A stretch of 64,000 bases of DNA. It comes from Alphaproteobacteria bacterium (lineage in GTDB: Bacteria; Pseudomonadota; Alphaproteobacteria; Caulobacterales; Hyphomonadaceae). The stretch spans positions 62,001 to 126,000 of the forward strand of contig WGLW01000019.1 of NCBI GenBank assembly GCA_016125405.1. The letters are read 5' to 3'. Of the stretch, positions 1-8,894 are shown piece after piece. Under the pieces are notes generated by a model, which was given only the letters and a program-made list of their open reading frames with translations, ran no database searches and was not told where the DNA came from. Position numbers and translations under genes: made by a program. Position 1 is the first letter of the stretch; each line of letters opens with the position of its first letter.

Positions 1-320
1 CCTTCAGGCGAGATCAGGAAACTGCGATTCGCACATTTTTCTCCGCCCGCACGTATCGGCAGGGAGCCTATGAGCAGCCAGACCTTCACCTCCGCTGCAA
101 GCGCCCGGAAGGCGGCCAGGGCCGCATCCGCGTCCTCGCTGGTCGACTTGGCGAACGCGGCGCCAGGCTTGCGGTCGAGAAGAGACGTCATTTCGGGAGT
201 GGCGATCAGCTGCGCGCCGCCATTCGCGGCCCGCCGGATCAATGCAGACGCCGCGTCGATATTGGCTTCGGGCCGTATGCCCGAGCGCATCTGCACGCAC
301 GCGACGTTAACCTTGGCCAT
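1..320 (-). CDS. Carbon-nitrogen hydrolase (nitrilase superfamily), C-terminus cut by window edge
   Basis: The minus-strand frame opens at the ATG at 318-320 and runs off the left edge without a stop, giving about 106 residues. The translation begins MAKVNVACVQMRSGI, and the start strand, the stretch QLIATPEM and the later LLIGSLPI are the opening of the nitrilase/CN-hydrolase fold. The Glu in TPEM would be the first member of the Glu-Lys-Cys triad; the Lys and Cys lie outside the window. Family members hydrolyse amides or nitriles such as omega-amides, and the substrate cannot be told from this fragment. The ORF track lists only out-of-frame shadows here because the gene is open at the edge. 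Confidence 0.85.
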   Translation of the reverse strand, partial: MAKVNVACVQMRSGIRPEANIDAASALIRRAANGGAQLIATPEMTSLLDRKPGAAFAKSTSEDADAALAAFRALAAEVKVWLLIGSLPIRAGGEKCANRSFLISPE

Positions 321-529
321 GCCTGTTCCTTTTTCGTCCACTCCTGCGGCCTATACCTGCATCAAACTGCGGGATGCCCGGCGACCGCAATGCCTTCTGG
401 AGCCGGGAGCAGGAAATTCGCGCCGGAGGCGAGAGATTCTGCGCCCGGCTTCACTTTCTGGTATGCCGTTTGCTGTCCAATAGGCAGCGCTCGTTAACCG
501 CTGCAGCGCCGACGTCTGGAACTGTTCGA

Positions 530-1879
530 ATGGACACCCCTTCCTCCGGGACACCCGGGTATCCGGGATATGGCATGGCGTCCTATGCCGATGCGCCCGC
601 CCCCATTGGGTTGCGCAAATACATTCCGGCCCTCGACATTGCGGCTGTCGGTCTCTGGTTCCTGCTCTTCACGCTTGGCCAGATGCGCATTGGCGCAGGC
701 ATCCCCGGCCTCAGCGCGCTCCGCTATCTGCTCGCCATCTACTTTGTCAGCGGGATTGTGCTTTATCCCTCCAGCCTGCTGCCCATCATCGCCAAAAGCT
801 GGATCGTTTTCGTCCTTCCAGTGATGAACGCTCTGTCGGCGCTCTGGGCGCCATCCGCCTCGGAGGCGATCCGCCAGGGGATATTGATGGCGATGACGGC
901 GGTCGTGTCGATTTTCATCGCCGGCCGGGTTTCGGGACGTGGATTTTTCTACACGTACTTCGCCGCCGAGTTCTTCGCGATGATCGTCAGCATTCTTCAC
1001 CCCACGCCGGTGCACGGTGACTGGGTCGGGGCGTTCGACCAGAAGAACGTTCTCGCGATCAACATGTTCGTTCTCTACATCTGCGGCTTCATTCTGATGC
1101 TCGATTCCAGAATGTCGCCGATCTACCGCCTTGCCGGAGCTTCTTCGCTGGCGCCGGCCGCATTCCTGATTGTGATGAGCCACTCGGCGACAACGCTGGC
1201 GTTCGTGGGGGCCGGAACGCTCGGATTTATCGTCTGGGCGGTGGTCTGGCGGCCTGCGAGCAAGGTGCCGCACCTCAGAATGCTGCTGGTTCTGATGGCC
1301 GTCCTGCTTGTCTCGATCGCGGCAATCCTGGTGTTCGGCATTCTCGAGGTGAATGCCGGCAATTCCATCCTCGCCCTGCTTGGCAAGGACTCAACGCTCA
1401 CCGGGCGCACCTATCTTTGGCAACAGGCGCGCGACGTGATGGCGGCGCATCCCTGGCTGGGCGTCGGAGCCAATGGCTTCTGGCGGCAAGAGCACGGCCA
1501 GGCAAACTCGATCATCGAATATTTCTATTACAAGAGCTGGGTGAAGTTCAGCTTCCACAACTCGTATTACGAAAATGGGGTCGCGCTCGGCTATCCCGGT
1601 TTCTACATGACGATCATTCTTGCGACGTGGGCTCTGTTCAATGCGCTGCGGAACTGGGTGCAAAAGCAGGACCTGTTCAACATGGGGTTCGCGACACTGG
1701 CGATCCTGATTGTCATCCGGTCGAATACAGAGGTCGACCTGGCGCTCGAGTTCGGCAACATTATCCTGCTGTACGTGGCTGCGATGCGGCGAAACGAGCC
1801 TGTCGCCGTTCCCGACCTGTCGCAGCAGAATCGCCCCGAGACCCTGCATCACGCCTTCCGCCAGGAGCGACGGACGTGA
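530..1879 (+). CDS. O-antigen ligase / Wzy-like polysaccharide polymerase, multi-pass membrane protein
   Basis: About 449 residues with some ten hydrophobic segments and one longer periplasmic stretch (GVGANGFWRQEHGQ to SFHNSYYENGVALGYPG), the usual layout of the Wzy_C/O-antigen ligase family. Such proteins transfer or polymerise undecaprenyl-linked glycans on the periplasmic side of the inner membrane. The track ORF starts at 374, but its first 52 codons are Arg-rich and not membrane-like; the ATG at 530 (MDTPSSGTPGYPG) is preferred, and an ATG at 575 is also possible. Its stop overlaps the next gene's GTG, so the two are translationally coupled. Whether it acts on O-antigen or an exopolysaccharide is not determined by sequence. 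Confidence 0.8.
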   Translation: MDTPSSGTPGYPGYGMASYADAPAPIGLRKYIPALDIAAVGLWFLLFTLGQMRIGAGIPGLSALRYLLAIYFVSGIVLYPSSLLPIIAKSWIVFVLPVMNALSALWAPSASEAIRQGILMAMTAVVSIFIAGRVSGRGFFYTYFAAEFFAMIVSILHPTPVHGDWVGAFDQKNVLAINMFVLYICGFILMLDSRMSPIYRLAGASSLAPAAFLIVMSHSATTLAFVGAGTLGFIVWAVVWRPASKVPHLRMLLVLMAVLLVSIAAILVFGILEVNAGNSILALLGKDSTLTGRTYLWQQARDVMAAHPWLGVGANGFWRQEHGQANSIIEYFYYKSWVKFSFHNSYYENGVALGYPGFYMTIILATWALFNALRNWVQKQDLFNMGFATLAILIVIRSNTEVDLALEFGNIILLYVAAMRRNEPVAVPDLSQQNRPETLHHAFRQERRT

Positions 1880-2883
1880 CGACCGGGTTTCAGAAGGCAG
1901 GCGTCAGCGCGCCAGACGTCAGCGTGATCGTCGCCGCATGGAAGGCGGCCGACCTGGTTTCCGCCGCCGTAGCGTCTGCGCTGGCATCCGTTGACGTATC
2001 GGTCGAGGTGATCGTCGTCGATGACGCCTCTCCGGATGACACGTGGACCACGCTGACAAACCTCGCCGAGACCGATGCCCGGATCAGGATTGACCGCCTC
2101 GCCGTCAACGGGGGACCGTCCGCTGCCCGAAACCGCGCGATAGACCTGGCGAGGGGTCGCTATATCGCCGTGCTCGACTCGGATGACGCCCTAACGGCAG
2201 ACCGCCTCGCACGTCTCTCCCACATCGCAGACGAAACCGGCGCAGACATTGTCGTCGACAACATGGTTGAGGTCGATGCGAACGACCGGCAGATTGGCGA
2301 AGGTTTCTTCCTGCGGTCCGCCGCATTCGGCGCGGCGCGCGACGTCGATCTCGCCACCTGGGTCGAATTCAACCAGCCGCTAAAGTCCGGCGACTGCCTC
2401 GGCTATCTCAAACCGCTGTTCCGCCGGGATTTCCTCAAAAGGACTGACGCCAGATACGATCCAGCGCTGCGCAACAGCGAGGATTACTATTTCGTGGCCC
2501 ACCTGCTCGCTGCCGGGGCGCGGATGAAATACGATCCCGCGGCCGGCTATCGCTACAGGCGCGCGGAAGGCTCCACCTCGCACCGCCTGTCCCCCTCACA
2601 CACGCGCGCCTGGTTGACGGCGGAAAAGGCTTTTTTCGCCCAACATGGCGCCGCGCTTTCGGCTTCAGAAAAGACACGTCTCGCCACGCGCCTGCGCGGC
2701 CTCCAGCATGTCGACCAACTGGTGAGAACCATAGACCTGGTGAAGACGAAGCGTTTCGCTGCAGCGGCCCGGTTGCTGGTATCCAGTCCAGGCTCCGCAA
2801 GCTTCACGCTGGCTTCGCTTGCCCGCATTGCGGTTGGAAAGGCGACCGGACGGAGCGCGTTCACACGCAGCGCCGCAACCTGA
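1876..2883 (+). CDS. Family 2 glycosyltransferase (ExoO-like)
   Basis: A GT-A fold glycosyltransferase of 335 residues that would add a sugar from a nucleotide-sugar donor to a lipid-linked glycan at the cytoplasmic membrane face. The start DVSVIVAAWKAADLV, VIVVDDASPDD (nucleotide-binding Asp pair), NGGPSAARNRAID and the DxD-type VLDSDDA are the standard GT2 sequence, and RNSEDYYF supplies the ED acid motif. The track ORF begins at 1417 inside the upstream gene; the GTG at 1876, overlapping the upstream TGA as GTGA, gives a protein of normal length. It belongs with the ligase upstream and the glycanase downstream in a polysaccharide locus. Confidence 0.88.
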   Translation: MTTGFQKAGVSAPDVSVIVAAWKAADLVSAAVASALASVDVSVEVIVVDDASPDDTWTTLTNLAETDARIRIDRLAVNGGPSAARNRAIDLARGRYIAVLDSDDALTADRLARLSHIADETGADIVVDNMVEVDANDRQIGEGFFLRSAAFGAARDVDLATWVEFNQPLKSGDCLGYLKPLFRRDFLKRTDARYDPALRNSEDYYFVAHLLAAGARMKYDPAAGYRYRRAEGSTSHRLSPSHTRAWLTAEKAFFAQHGAALSASEKTRLATRLRGLQHVDQLVRTIDLVKTKRFAAAARLLVSSPGSASFTLASLARIAVGKATGRSAFTRSAAT

Positions 2884-2884
2884 C

Positions 2885-3754
2885 TTACCCCTTCGGCGGC
2901 CGGAACGTGTCGCTGCATTGCGGCGCTGTTTGACCGATCGGCACGTGGCTCACGCAGCGATACGTGACCGACACGTTGTTCCTGAACTTCGGCGGCCCAA
3001 GCCAGTCCCTGGCAGCCGGCCCACCGGTCCAGACGTTGAGGATCACCCGGCCGGATGCGCGGGGAACGCGCGCATCCGGACCATGAACCTCGTAGAGCAA
3101 CCTGCCATCGACGAACCAGCGGATAGACTCAGGCGCCCACTCGAAAGCGTAGACGTGGAAGCCGCGCGAGGTGTCGAATCCGGTCGGGACATAGACCGAC
3201 CCGGCGAGCTTGCCGTCTGTGTAGTAGGCGAGATGGACCTCGTAGGTGTCCCGCCCGAGAAACTCCATGTCGATCTCATCATGAGGGTCCCCGAACTGCC
3301 TGCTCGTGTGAGTGAAGAACGAGGAGACAAGGCCGGATCCCGCGGACGATCTGAGCACGGCTTCGTATCGGCCATAGCCGTAGAACCCCTTCCGCTGGAG
3401 TTCCGCCGAAGCATAGTCCATGCCCCGGACCTTCCGTTTCTGGATCAGCAACCTTGCGCCATTGCTTCCAAACCGGACGTTCGCCGGATCGAAAGCAGAT
3501 CCGTTCCAGGTCTGGTTTATGGCGTAGTCGGACAGATACTGCGTCTCTGAATCGAACCCCTTTCTCAGATCCATCATGAAAGCGGGGCCGGGCGGCACAC
3601 CCGTATTTGCGGCGGCAGGCGCAAGCTGGCTTGCAGATCGCTCCTCCGGCGGCGGCGTTTGCGCGGCGACACGAACAACGGGTGCGGACGAGACACAAGC
3701 GAGCGCGGTCACGCATGCCGCCACACCGGCGCGCGATGCTCCGCTCCGGCGCAT
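2885..3754 (-). CDS. Secreted GH16 glycoside hydrolase (ExoK/ExsH-like endo-beta-glycanase)
   Basis: About 289 residues. An N-terminal signal sequence (hydrophobic run after MRRSGASRAG, likely cut near VAAQ) is followed by a Pro/Ala linker and a GH16 jelly-roll domain. The active-site signature is visible as HDEIDMEFLG, with the two Glu acting as nucleophile and acid/base and the Asp between them, followed by the typical FHVYAFEWAPESIRWFVDG strand set. Such enzymes cleave beta-1,3/1,4-glucans or trim succinoglycan-type polymers. The ATG at 3754 is chosen because the preceding 54 codons of the track ORF are not signal-peptide-like. It converges on the glycosyltransferase with one base between stops, which supports a role in trimming the locus product. 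Confidence 0.88.
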   Translation of the reverse strand: MRRSGASRAGVAACVTALACVSSAPVVRVAAQTPPPEERSASQLAPAAANTGVPPGPAFMMDLRKGFDSETQYLSDYAINQTWNGSAFDPANVRFGSNGARLLIQKRKVRGMDYASAELQRKGFYGYGRYEAVLRSSAGSGLVSSFFTHTSRQFGDPHDEIDMEFLGRDTYEVHLAYYTDGKLAGSVYVPTGFDTSRGFHVYAFEWAPESIRWFVDGRLLYEVHGPDARVPRASGRVILNVWTGGPAARDWLGPPKFRNNVSVTYRCVSHVPIGQTAPQCSDTFRPPKG

Positions 3755-3867
3755 CCCCAGATCCTCCGCTTGCCCGTCGCCATCTGGGGTATTTTGCTCT
3801 GGCCGCTCAACCGCAAACATCCCTCGCGCGAATGATGGGCCAGCAATTTGAATGGCCGCACGGGGAC

Positions 3868-4659
3868 TTAGAAGCTGTCGGATATCGCGGCGTCGCGCGA
3901 CCACGGAAGGATCCATGCCCGGCCGCCTTCATCGCCGCGCAATGCGTCAATCCGGTAGGCGCGTTTCAGGTTTTCCGGGGACAGCACTCGCGCGGGCGGT
4001 CCGTCTCCGATCACGGCTCCATCGTGCATCAAGACAACCCGGTCCATAAACCGCGCCGCCAGCGCAAGATCATGGATCACGGCCAGCACGCCGGTCCCTT
4101 TCCTTGAGAGTGCGTGAAGTATCTCCATGACATGGAGCTGGTGATACGGATCCAGCGCCGCGATCGGCTCATCCGCGAGCAGGATGGGCGCCTCGACCGC
4201 AAGCGCGCGCGCCAGCAGGATGCGCGTGCGCTCGCCGCCGGAGAGAACGGCGACCGGCCGGTCCAGCAATTCGCCGCCATCGACGGCGTTGATCGCATGA
4301 TCCACCGCCGCCTGTCCCTGCGGGGTAAGGCGGCCAAAGCCCGCCTGGTGCGGGTATCGTCCGAGCCGCACCACGTCACGCGCCGTAAGCCGCCACTCGA
4401 CGCGTCGGTCCTGTGGCAGGAACGCGACGCTGCGCGCGCGTGACCGGGGCGGCAGAGACAGCATATCGGCGCCGTCGAGCGCCACCGTGCCGCCGTCCCG
4501 CGCCCGTATGCCCAGGATGGCTTTCAGCAGCGTCGATTTTCCAGCGCCATTGGGCCCGATCAGGCCGACCAGTTCGCCGGGCGCGACGGCAAGAGAGGCG
4601 TGGTCGACCACAAGCCGCTCGCCGATCTTCACCGTGATGTCGCGCGCCTCCAGCTTCAC
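3868..4659 (-). CDS. FecE/BtuD-type iron-siderophore (or heme/B12) ABC transporter ATPase
   Basis: A 263-residue ATP-binding subunit with Walker A GPNGAGKS, Q-loop in AFLPQDRR, signature LSGGERTRI, Walker B ILLADEPIAALDP and the switch His in VIHDLALAA. It would power import of ferric siderophore, heme or cobalamin together with the permease encoded immediately upstream; their ends overlap as ATGA (4656-4659). No periplasmic binding protein or TonB receptor gene lies next to it in this window, so the substrate is undecided. Confidence 0.88.
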   Translation of the reverse strand: MKLEARDITVKIGERLVVDHASLAVAPGELVGLIGPNGAGKSTLLKAILGIRARDGGTVALDGADMLSLPPRSRARSVAFLPQDRRVEWRLTARDVVRLGRYPHQAGFGRLTPQGQAAVDHAINAVDGGELLDRPVAVLSGGERTRILLARALAVEAPILLADEPIAALDPYHQLHVMEILHALSRKGTGVLAVIHDLALAARFMDRVVLMHDGAVIGDGPPARVLSPENLKRAYRIDALRGDEGGRAWILPWSRDAAISDSF

Positions 4660-5657
4660 GACTCGAGCTCCATCCGGGCGCGCATCACCAGCCAGAGGAA
4701 GAAGGGAGCGCCGATCAGGGCCGTTACGACGCCCAGCCGCAGTTCTGTGCCGGTCGAGATCATCCGCACAATGATATCGGAGGCGACCAGAATCGCTGCG
4801 CCCCCGAGACCGCTGGCCAACAGGAGCCTGCTCGGGCTGTGCCTCACCAGCGGCCGCATTAGGTGAGGAACCACAAGCCCGACAAATCCAATGCCGCCCG
4901 CCACGGCGGTTGCGGCGCCCACGCTCACGGCCGTCCCGGTCACAATCAGAGCCCGCGTCCGGTTCAGGTTCACGCCCAGGCTGATGGCCGACTCCTCGCC
5001 AAGGCTCAGGGCGTCCAGCGACACCGCCGACCAGAACAGGACGATCCAGCCGGCGATCATGAACGGCGCGGCCAGCCAGACATGGTCCATGCTGCGGTCG
5101 GCGACCGAACCGAGCAACCAGAAGACGATTTCAAGAGCCGCATAGGGGTTGGGCGAGAAATTCAGCGCAAGCGCCGTGGCGGCGCCGGCAAGGCTGGAGA
5201 TGGCGACGCCAGCAAGGATCAATGTGAGCACGCCGCCCCGCCCGGCCAGCCCCTGAAGTACGATCACGCAGACCAGCGCGCCGCCGATGGCCAGAAGCGG
5301 CAGCGCCAGCGGAAAGAGCGCTGAAAACCCTGTGTAGAGGGCGAGCACCGCGCCAAGCGAGGCGGTGGACGTGACGCCGATCACGCCCGGATCGGCCAGC
5401 GGGTTGCGCAGGAAGCCCTGCAGCGCCGCGCCAGAGAGGCCCAAGGTGAAACCGATCGTCACCGCCAGCAGCGTGCGCGGCAACCGAATCTGGCCGACGA
5501 TGATCCATGCCGTCTTGGCATCCACGACCTGGGAGTGGCCGAACAGGCTGGAGAGACCGACGCCCGACTGGCCGATCAGCATCGACCCCGTCGCCAGCAC
5601 GGCGACCAGCGCCAGCAAAGCTGCGATCAGAACGGGATAGGAGATGACGGTCTTCAC
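4656..5657 (-). CDS. FecCD-family iron/siderophore ABC transporter permease
   Basis: A 333-residue membrane protein with about nine to ten hydrophobic helices. Typical FecCD sequence includes LPRTLLAVTIGFTLGLSGAALQGFLRNPLADPGVIGV near the N-terminus and GGIGFVGLVVPHLMRPLVRHSP with its cytoplasmic coupling loop, plus LGVVTALIGAPFFLWL at the C-terminus. One permease gene is present, so the transporter is presumably a homodimer of this subunit with two copies of the downstream ATPase. It is the first gene after tRNA-Val on the same strand; no obvious Fur box was found in the 45 bases between them. Confidence 0.88.
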   Translation of the reverse strand: MKTVISYPVLIAALLALVAVLATGSMLIGQSGVGLSSLFGHSQVVDAKTAWIIVGQIRLPRTLLAVTIGFTLGLSGAALQGFLRNPLADPGVIGVTSTASLGAVLALYTGFSALFPLALPLLAIGGALVCVIVLQGLAGRGGVLTLILAGVAISSLAGAATALALNFSPNPYAALEIVFWLLGSVADRSMDHVWLAAPFMIAGWIVLFWSAVSLDALSLGEESAISLGVNLNRTRALIVTGTAVSVGAATAVAGGIGFVGLVVPHLMRPLVRHSPSRLLLASGLGGAAILVASDIIVRMISTGTELRLGVVTALIGAPFFLWLVMRARMELES

Positions 5658-5702
5658 GCGAGCCTCTTCCCGTCCGTCTCCGGCCCGTCCGTCTGCCGCG
5701 TC

Positions 5703-5778
5703 TGGTGGGCGGTGACGGGATCGAACCGCCGACCCTCTCGGTGTAAACGAGATGCTCTGCCAGCTGAGCTAACCGCCC
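5703..5778 (-). tRNA. tRNA-Val (anticodon UAC)
   Basis: On the minus strand the cloverleaf closes cleanly: acceptor GGGCGGT pairs with ACCGCCC, the D-arm is GCTC/GAGC, the anticodon stem TCTCG/CGAGA encloses loop TTTACAC with anticodon TAC, and the T-arm carries TTCGATC. The discriminator is A and CCA is encoded in the genome. It lies directly upstream of the FecCD permease in the same orientation. Confidence 0.96.
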
Positions 5779-5845
5779 CAGTCGCGTGAACCGCGCGGGT
5801 TATACCCGCGCCCGCCGGTCCGTCAAAATCCGGTTTGCGCCGCCG

Positions 5846-5880
5846 TTGACAATACATAAGTATGTACTTATGCGTTAGGG
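5846..5880 (+). promoter_or_regulatory. Promoter and palindromic operator of the arsR-type gene
   Basis: A consensus -35 hexamer TTGACA at 5846-5851 is followed by a perfect palindrome CATAAGTA-TG-TACTTATG at 5855-5872 that fills the spacer, and by a weak -10 (TATGCG at 5869 or TTATGC at 5868). A dimeric ArsR protein bound there would block RNA polymerase, so autorepression is expected. With this spacing transcription would begin at or next to the ATG at 5881, and no well-placed Shine-Dalgarno is seen, suggesting a leaderless mRNA. Confidence 0.7.
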
Positions 5881-6207
5881 ATGACGACGACGCTGGCGCC
5901 CGATGTATTCCGCATGCTGGCCGACCCGACGCGGCGGTCGATCTTCGAGCGGCTGGCGCGCGAGGGCGAACTCACCGTGAGCGCGCTGGTCGGCGCGGCG
6001 CGCGTCTCCCAGCCGGCAGTCTCTCAGCACCTCAAGGCGCTTCGCGGCGCAGGGCTGGTGCGGGAGGAGCGCCGCGGACGGCAGGTCTTCTACAAGGCGA
6101 AACCGAAGGGCCTCCGCCCGCTCGTCGACTGGATGAGCGTGCAGACGGAACTGTGGCGGACGAGCTTCGACCGGCTCGAAGCCCTGCTGGACGAGATGGA
6201 GGACTGA
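5881..6207 (+). CDS. ArsR-family winged-helix transcriptional repressor
   Basis: 108 residues with the ArsR HTH: FRMLADPTRRSIFERLAREGELTV, then the recognition-helix segment VSQPAVSQHLKALRGAGLV and wing EERRGRQVFYKA. No Cys-based metal-binding motif such as ELCVCDL is present, so it is of the non-metal subgroup that typically controls an adjacent AHSA1/SRPBCC gene. The next gene, three bases after its stop, is exactly that. A palindrome directly in front of the start codon is the probable operator. Confidence 0.88.
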   Translation: MTTTLAPDVFRMLADPTRRSIFERLAREGELTVSALVGAARVSQPAVSQHLKALRGAGLVREERRGRQVFYKAKPKGLRPLVDWMSVQTELWRTSFDRLEALLDEMED

Positions 6208-6210
6208 CCC

Positions 6211-6642
6211 ATGACGGCCGCCACGAAATCCATCGTCGTCGAGCGCGACATGAAGCACAAGCCAGAGAAGATCTGGAAAGCGCTGACCACCTCTGACCTC
6301 ATCGCGAAATGGCTTATGGCCAACGACTTTCAGCCGCTCAAAGGTCACCGCTTCAATTTCCGCGCGACCCCGATCCATGGATGGAACGGCGTAACCGACT
6401 GCAAGGTGCTGGAGATCGATCCGCCGCACCGGCTGGTCTACAGCTGGAACGCCTCGGGCGACCAGGCCGAGAACGGCCTCAAGACGATTGTCACCTGGAC
6501 CGTCGAGCCGACGCCCGGCGGCGCCCGAGTGCGGATGGAACAGGCTGGATTCCGCGCGGAGGACGAAATGGGCTTCAAGGCGATGGGCGGCGGCTGGCCC
6601 CACATTCTCGGCCGCCTGGAGGCGGAAACCGCCCTGCTCTAG
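6211..6642 (+). CDS. SRPBCC / AHSA1 (activator of Hsp90 ATPase-like) domain protein
   Basis: A 143-residue START/Bet v1-like small protein. The opening IVVERDMKHKPEKIWKALTT, then SDLIAKWLM, GWNGVTDCKVLEIDPPHRLVYSW, VTWTVEP and a C-terminal amphipathic helix match AHSA1 proteins. Proteins of this family hold hydrophobic ligands in a helix-grip cavity; a specific ligand or enzymatic role is unknown. It forms a two-gene operon with the ArsR regulator upstream, a widespread pairing, and is probably derepressed together with it. Confidence 0.86.
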   Translation: MTAATKSIVVERDMKHKPEKIWKALTTSDLIAKWLMANDFQPLKGHRFNFRATPIHGWNGVTDCKVLEIDPPHRLVYSWNASGDQAENGLKTIVTWTVEPTPGGARVRMEQAGFRAEDEMGFKAMGGGWPHILGRLEAETALL

Positions 6643-6706
6643 CCCAGCTGGCGTCGAGGTTGCGGAGCGGTGGCGAGGCCCCTATAAGCTCCCTCTCCTG
6701 AATCGG

Positions 6707-6784
6707 CGGAGCGTGGCGCAGCCCGGTTAGCGCACCAGTCTGGGGGACTGGGGGTCGTGGGTTCAAATCCCGCCGCTCCGACCA
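6707..6784 (+). tRNA. tRNA-Pro (anticodon GGG)
   Basis: Acceptor CGGAGCG pairs with CGCTCCG, the D-arm is GCGC/GCGC, the anticodon stem CCAGT/ACTGG holds loop CTGGGGG with anticodon GGG, and the T-stem GTGGG/CCCGC encloses TTCAAAT. Discriminator A and encoded CCA complete the gene. It stands alone between the SRPBCC gene and a small secreted-protein gene. Confidence 0.96.
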
Positions 6785-6887
6785 TCCTTTTCAGGGATTA
6801 TATGACGCCAGTTACTGCGGCGCTCCGAACCTGCACTTGCGCATCCGCGACAATCGACGTGCAATGGCGCCCTGTGGAGGTTGGCTG

Positions 6888-7325
6888 ATGCGTAGCGCTG
6901 CAGGTGCATTCCTCGGGATTGTCATCCTGTCCGGACAAGCTTTTGCGCAAACGCCGTCGCAAACCTTTTCATGTGATAGCCGCATGGTTGAAGGGGCAGG
7001 CGCCAATAGCCCCGCGCTTGGCTCACGTCTATCGACGATCGTTACCGTGACGGGCGGACAGGTGAGTGTAAGTGGCGCGTCATCATTCGATGGTCCTTAT
7101 GAAATATCTGCGGACCTTTCCGGCCGTATGACGTTTCGTCCGGTCGATGCAGATGGCGCGGTGAACCACGACCGACGGGGCGATCTTGACGTTCCTGCCC
7201 GCAAGCTGACGATCATGGACCTGAAATCCGGCGACACCTACGGACGCAGAACGCTAGCCGGCGTTTGCAGACCGGTCGTGTCGATCTTCGCGAAGCCGGC
7301 CAGCAGCACGTCATCACCCCACTAG
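6888..7325 (+). CDS. Small secreted protein of unknown function
   Basis: About 145 residues. I do not recognise a family. The ATG at 6888 is preferred over the track's 6837 because GGAGG lies seven bases upstream and the protein then begins with a clean signal peptide (MRSAAGAFLGIVILSGQAFA, cut before QTPS). The mature part has two Cys (FSCDSRM near the start, GVCRP near the end) that could form a disulphide, and alternating beta-strand-like sequence with no membrane segment, so a periplasmic beta-rich domain is likely. Confidence 0.7.
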   Translation: MRSAAGAFLGIVILSGQAFAQTPSQTFSCDSRMVEGAGANSPALGSRLSTIVTVTGGQVSVSGASSFDGPYEISADLSGRMTFRPVDADGAVNHDRRGDLDVPARKLTIMDLKSGDTYGRRTLAGVCRPVVSIFAKPASSTSSPH

Positions 7326-7337
7326 CGCGCTTCACCC

Positions 7338-8081
7338 TTGAGCCATCCACTCGACAATCCGGTCTGGCACGCCTTGGCGACACGGCAGGCGCGGTTCGCG
7401 GTGGGATCGGGATCCGCGATGCGCTTTCAACGCGATGTCAGCCCGTTCGCAGCTGCGCACGATGCCTCGCTGGAGAGCGCGTCGGCGCTGGCTGGGCTGC
7501 TCGAGCATGGCGGCCCGTTCGCTCAGATGCAGGGCGAGCCGGTTGCGCCGCCGCCGGGCGTCGTCGCCACGCTGGCCGGAGACGGCGTGCAGATGGTGGC
7601 GGCGCGCCTTGAGGGCGAAGCGCCGAAGGCGGATGTCATCGCGCTGGGCGAAGCCGACGCGACCGAAATGCGGGCGCTGGCCGAGCTGACGAAACCCGGC
7701 CCGTTTCTCGCCCGCACCCACACGATGGGCCGGTTTCTTGGCGTGCGCGTGAATGGCAGGCTTGCCGCAATGGCCGGAGAAAGAATGCAGCCCGAAGGCT
7801 TCACGGAAGTGAGCGCGGTCTGCACGCATCCCGACCATGTCGGACAGGGCTATGGCGCCGCCCTGACACTGGCCGTCGCCGAGCGTATCCTGACAGAAGG
7901 CGCGACACCCTTCCTGCATGCATGGGAGACGAACACGCGCGCCATTGCGCTCTATCGCAGGCTGGGCTTCGTGTTCCGCAGGACAGTCAGTGTTGTGCTA
8001 TGGGAGCGCCCAGGCGCCGGCGGACCCGACGGCTCAACCGCGCCTAGCCCGCCAGGCGGACGCGATCGAGGCGGGACTTGA
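7338..8081 (+). CDS. GNAT-family N-acetyltransferase (FR47-like)
   Basis: 247 residues starting at a TTG; the opening [19 protein letters not shown] is characteristic of this FR47-like group, so the TTG start is credible. The C-terminal half has the GNAT acetyl-CoA signature: [22 protein letters not shown] (the Q-x-x-G-x-A/G loop) and [23 protein letters not shown]. The acceptor substrate is unknown. Its last 38 bases overlap the 3' end of the merR gene on the opposite strand. Confidence 0.83.
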   Translation: MSHPLDNPVWHALATRQARFAVGSGSAMRFQRDVSPFAAAHDASLESASALAGLLEHGGPFAQMQGEPVAPPPGVVATLAGDGVQMVAARLEGEAPKADVIALGEADATEMRALAELTKPGPFLARTHTMGRFLGVRVNGRLAAMAGERMQPEGFTEVSAVCTHPDHVGQGYGAALTLAVAERILTEGATPFLHAWETNTRAIALYRRLGFVFRRTVSVVLWERPGAGGPDGSTAPSPPGGRDRGGT

Positions 8082-8583
8082 GGCCGGACAGGTCTTCGAG
8101 AAGGCTTTCCAGCCGTTCCCGCGCTTCCGCATTGTCGCGGGCCCGTGCGGCCATCTGGAAGTCTCCGCGATCCACCGCGCCCTGAACGGCCGCCTGCAGG
8201 TCACGCACCGATGCGCCCGTATCCGGCGCAAGCGAGTCAGCATCGTCGGCTCCCGCCGACAGATCGTCGTTGTCTCTCAGCACCTTCACAGCCCCGCGAA
8301 TGGTGAGGCCTTGCACATGCAGGAGATTCTGCAGCGTGCGCAACACCGCCATGTCCTCGGGCCGGTAGTAGCGGCGCCCGTCGGCGCGCTTCATCGGGCT
8401 CAGTTCCTCGAATTTGGTCTCCCAGAAGCGCAGCACGTGCGTCTTCAGGCCAAGCTCCGCCGCGGCCTCGCCAATCGTGCGGAAGGCTTCCGACGATTTG
8501 CCGGCGCGGTCTTCTGCGGTGGAGGTCTCTTCAAGGTCGACTTCGAAATCGGGTTCGAGATCAACTTTGCTGGCGAGCGTCAT
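8044..8583 (-). CDS. MerR-family transcriptional regulator
   Basis: 179 residues. After an acidic N-terminal tail of about 30 residues comes a Mer[53 protein letters not shown], followed by a dimerisation helix. The C-terminal third is helical and charged, with no Cys ligands for a metal. The same regulator commonly follows ihfA in Alphaproteobacteria. Its ATG overlaps the ihfA stop by one base (TGATG), so both are probably made from one transcript. Confidence 0.87.
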   Translation of the reverse strand: MTLASKVDLEPDFEVDLEETSTAEDRAGKSSEAFRTIGEAAAELGLKTHVLRFWETKFEELSPMKRADGRRYYRPEDMAVLRTLQNLLHVQGLTIRGAVKVLRDNDDLSAGADDADSLAPDTGASVRDLQAAVQGAVDRGDFQMAARARDNAEARERLESLLEDLSGLKSRLDRVRLAG

Positions 8584-8894
8584 CAGGGTCTCCGGGTGGT
8601 CAACGCCGCCTCCACCCGCTGGCGCAGCAGGGGAGAAGGCTTGAATGACACCACCCGTCTAGCCGTGATCGGGGCCTCTTCGCCGGTCTTTGGATTGCGA
8701 CCGACGCGGGCCTTTTTGCGACGCACCACGAAATTGCCGAAGCGCGCGAACTTCACATCTTCGTCCCGCTCGAGCTCCGAGCAGACCAACTCCAGTACGC
8801 GCTCAAGAAAGTTGCTGGAATCTTGCTTGGTCAGCCCAACCTTGGCGACCAGCGTATCAACGATGTTGGCGCGGGTTAGCGTCTGTTCCTGCAC
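8583..8894 (-). CDS. ihfA: Integration host factor subunit alpha
   Basis: 103 residues from a GTG at 8894, chosen because GGAG lies seven bases upstream; the track's TTG start at 8912 adds six residues without a good ribosome site. The sequence [68 protein letters not shown] is the HU/IHF fold, with the beta-arm Pro in GRNPKTGE that intercalates and bends DNA. IHF-alpha pairs with IHF-beta and serves in replication, recombination and transcription. Site-specific recombination by integrases such as the one later in this window often needs IHF. Confidence 0.93.
   Translation of the reverse strand: MQEQTLTRANIVDTLVAKVGLTKQDSSNFLERVLELVCSELERDEDVKFARFGNFVVRRKKARVGRNPKTGEEAPITARRVVSFKPSPLLRQRVEAALTTRRP

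Noticed and set aside
374-529. Longer N-terminus for the O-antigen ligase-like protein
   Set aside because: The extra 52 residues are Arg/Cys-rich and not membrane-like; the ATG at 530 gives a normal start.
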